Assembly (NCBI GenBank): GCA_004525825.1
Contig: SPBY01000170.1
Coordinates: 1-6,564, forward strand
Direction: 5' to 3'
DNA: 6,564 nucleotides
Source: Bacteroidia bacterium
Lineage (GTDB): Bacteria; Bacteroidota; Bacteroidia; Bacteroidales; GCA-2748055
The stretch's first letter is position 1; each line of letters opens with the position of its first letter. Position numbers and translations under genes: made by a program. The notes beneath the pieces were generated by a model that saw only the letters and a program-made list of their open reading frames with translations, did not search any database and had not been told where the DNA came from. This document shows positions 6,046-6,564 of this stretch, piece after piece.

Positions 6046-6564
6046 ATGAAAAGAAAGTATTTGAGTATCCTTGTCTGCCCTGGAAGCATCGCTTTGTGTC
6101 TAATAATTATTCTGGGATGTAATTCAAATGGCCTGGGGACATACTCCGGAACACCCTATGAGGACTCGGTCTACGGGGAAGGAGCTCAAATCATACCGGG
6201 AAAACTTCAATGCGAATATTATGATCAGGGAGGTGAAGGCATCGCCTTCCATGACAGTGATTCGGTGAATTCCGGAAGTGGCGGTTTGAATAAGGCGGAT
6301 GGAAGCTATCTGCACGAATTCCGCATCCATGAAGCCGTCGATATTTCTTATACCAAATTCCAGGATCCACCCATTGACAACACTCCCTTTAACTTTGTGG
6401 ATCAGGAAAAAGACCAACTCTATGTGGGATGGACCGAGCCAGGTGAGTGGACCAAGTACACCATTCAGGTAGAAACTGGAGGGACTTATGATCTCGGATT
6501 GATGTACACTGCCAATCAAGATGGGCTTATATCCTTTTCAGTCAATGATCTTGATGTTACGGGG
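6046..6564 (+). CDS. Lipoprotein with CBM6-like carbohydrate-binding domain, partial, continues past right edge
   Basis: The first 173 codons are visible. The ATG at 6046 is preceded directly by an in-frame TGA (6040-6042), so it is the first possible start. The N-terminus is a lipoprotein signal: basic MKRK, a hydrophobic stretch to about residue 23, and a lipobox-like I-L-G-C with Cys25 as the lipidation site (Leu at -2 is slightly unusual). A short Gly/Ser/Tyr-rich linker follows. From about residue 48 the sequence resembles CBM6/CBM35-type beta-sandwich modules: IPGKLQCEYYDQGGEGIAFH (50-69) with the calcium-associated Glu57, then DSDSVNSGSGG (70-80), YVGWTEPGEWTKYTIQV (126-142) and GGTYDLGLMY (145-154). 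Binding of a polysaccharide at the cell envelope is inferred. Whether a glycoside hydrolase, lyase or another domain follows cannot be seen; in this family the CBM often accompanies a catalytic module. The antisense frame here is a shadow. Confidence 0.85.
   Translation, partial: MKRKYLSILVCPGSIALCLIIILGCNSNGLGTYSGTPYEDSVYGEGAQIIPGKLQCEYYDQGGEGIAFHDSDSVNSGSGGLNKADGSYLHEFRIHEAVDISYTKFQDPPIDNTPFNFVDQEKDQLYVGWTEPGEWTKYTIQVETGGTYDLGLMYTANQDGLISFSVNDLDVTG

Noticed and set aside
6124..6519. 131-codon open frame on the minus strand opposite the CBM6 lipoprotein gene
   Set aside because: It is fully antisense to a gene with a clear signal and domain pattern, shows no recognisable family features, and has no start context of its own.

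Overview
The window looks like a chromosomal stretch from a polysaccharide-degrading member of the Bacteroidota, probably an environmental or marine one. The reasons are a Cys-type sulfatase with a signal peptide, a lipoprotein with a CBM6-like sugar-binding module, a LacI-type sugar regulator, near absence of Shine-Dalgarno sequences before the starts, and a perfect copy of the Bacteroidota -7 promoter element (TAnnTTTG) upstream of the helicase gene. Base composition is moderate (roughly 40-45% GC by eye). The phylum assignment is inference; there is no rRNA or other phylogenetic marker here.

Layout. Positions 1-552 (minus) hold the N-terminal half of a uroporphyrinogen-decarboxylase-superfamily protein that does not look like HemE and runs off the left edge. 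A 133-bp divergent intergenic region follows, with a perfect 12-bp palindrome typical of a LacI-family operator and a TATAAT box. From it, a LacI-family regulator (686-1744, plus) is read, overlapping by 14 nt an Old Yellow Enzyme-family flavin oxidoreductase with a four-cysteine C-terminal motif (1731-2912, plus). That gene meets, tail to tail with a 4-nt overlap, a secreted sulfatase (2909-4516, minus). The sulfatase starts 31 nt downstream of a DEAD-box-family RNA helicase (4548-5897, minus). A second divergent intergenic region (5898-6045) separates the helicase from a lipoprotein with a CBM6-like domain (6046 to the right edge, plus).

How the genes may work together. The left half reads as one regulatory unit: the LacI protein probably binds the palindrome between itself and the URO-D-family gene, and so controls its own operon with the oxidoreductase and perhaps the divergent gene. 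A URO-D-family protein together with an Old Yellow Enzyme under a sugar-type repressor suggests a small catabolic module, possibly handling methylated or otherwise modified substrates; the substrate cannot be read from the sequence. The sulfatase and the CBM6 lipoprotein fit extracytoplasmic attack on sulfated glycans, while the helicase between them is probably a housekeeping gene. No mobile element, CRISPR array, tRNA or rRNA was seen. No convincing new defence or mobile system is visible; the most interesting part is the divergent URO-D / LacI / oxidoreductase locus.
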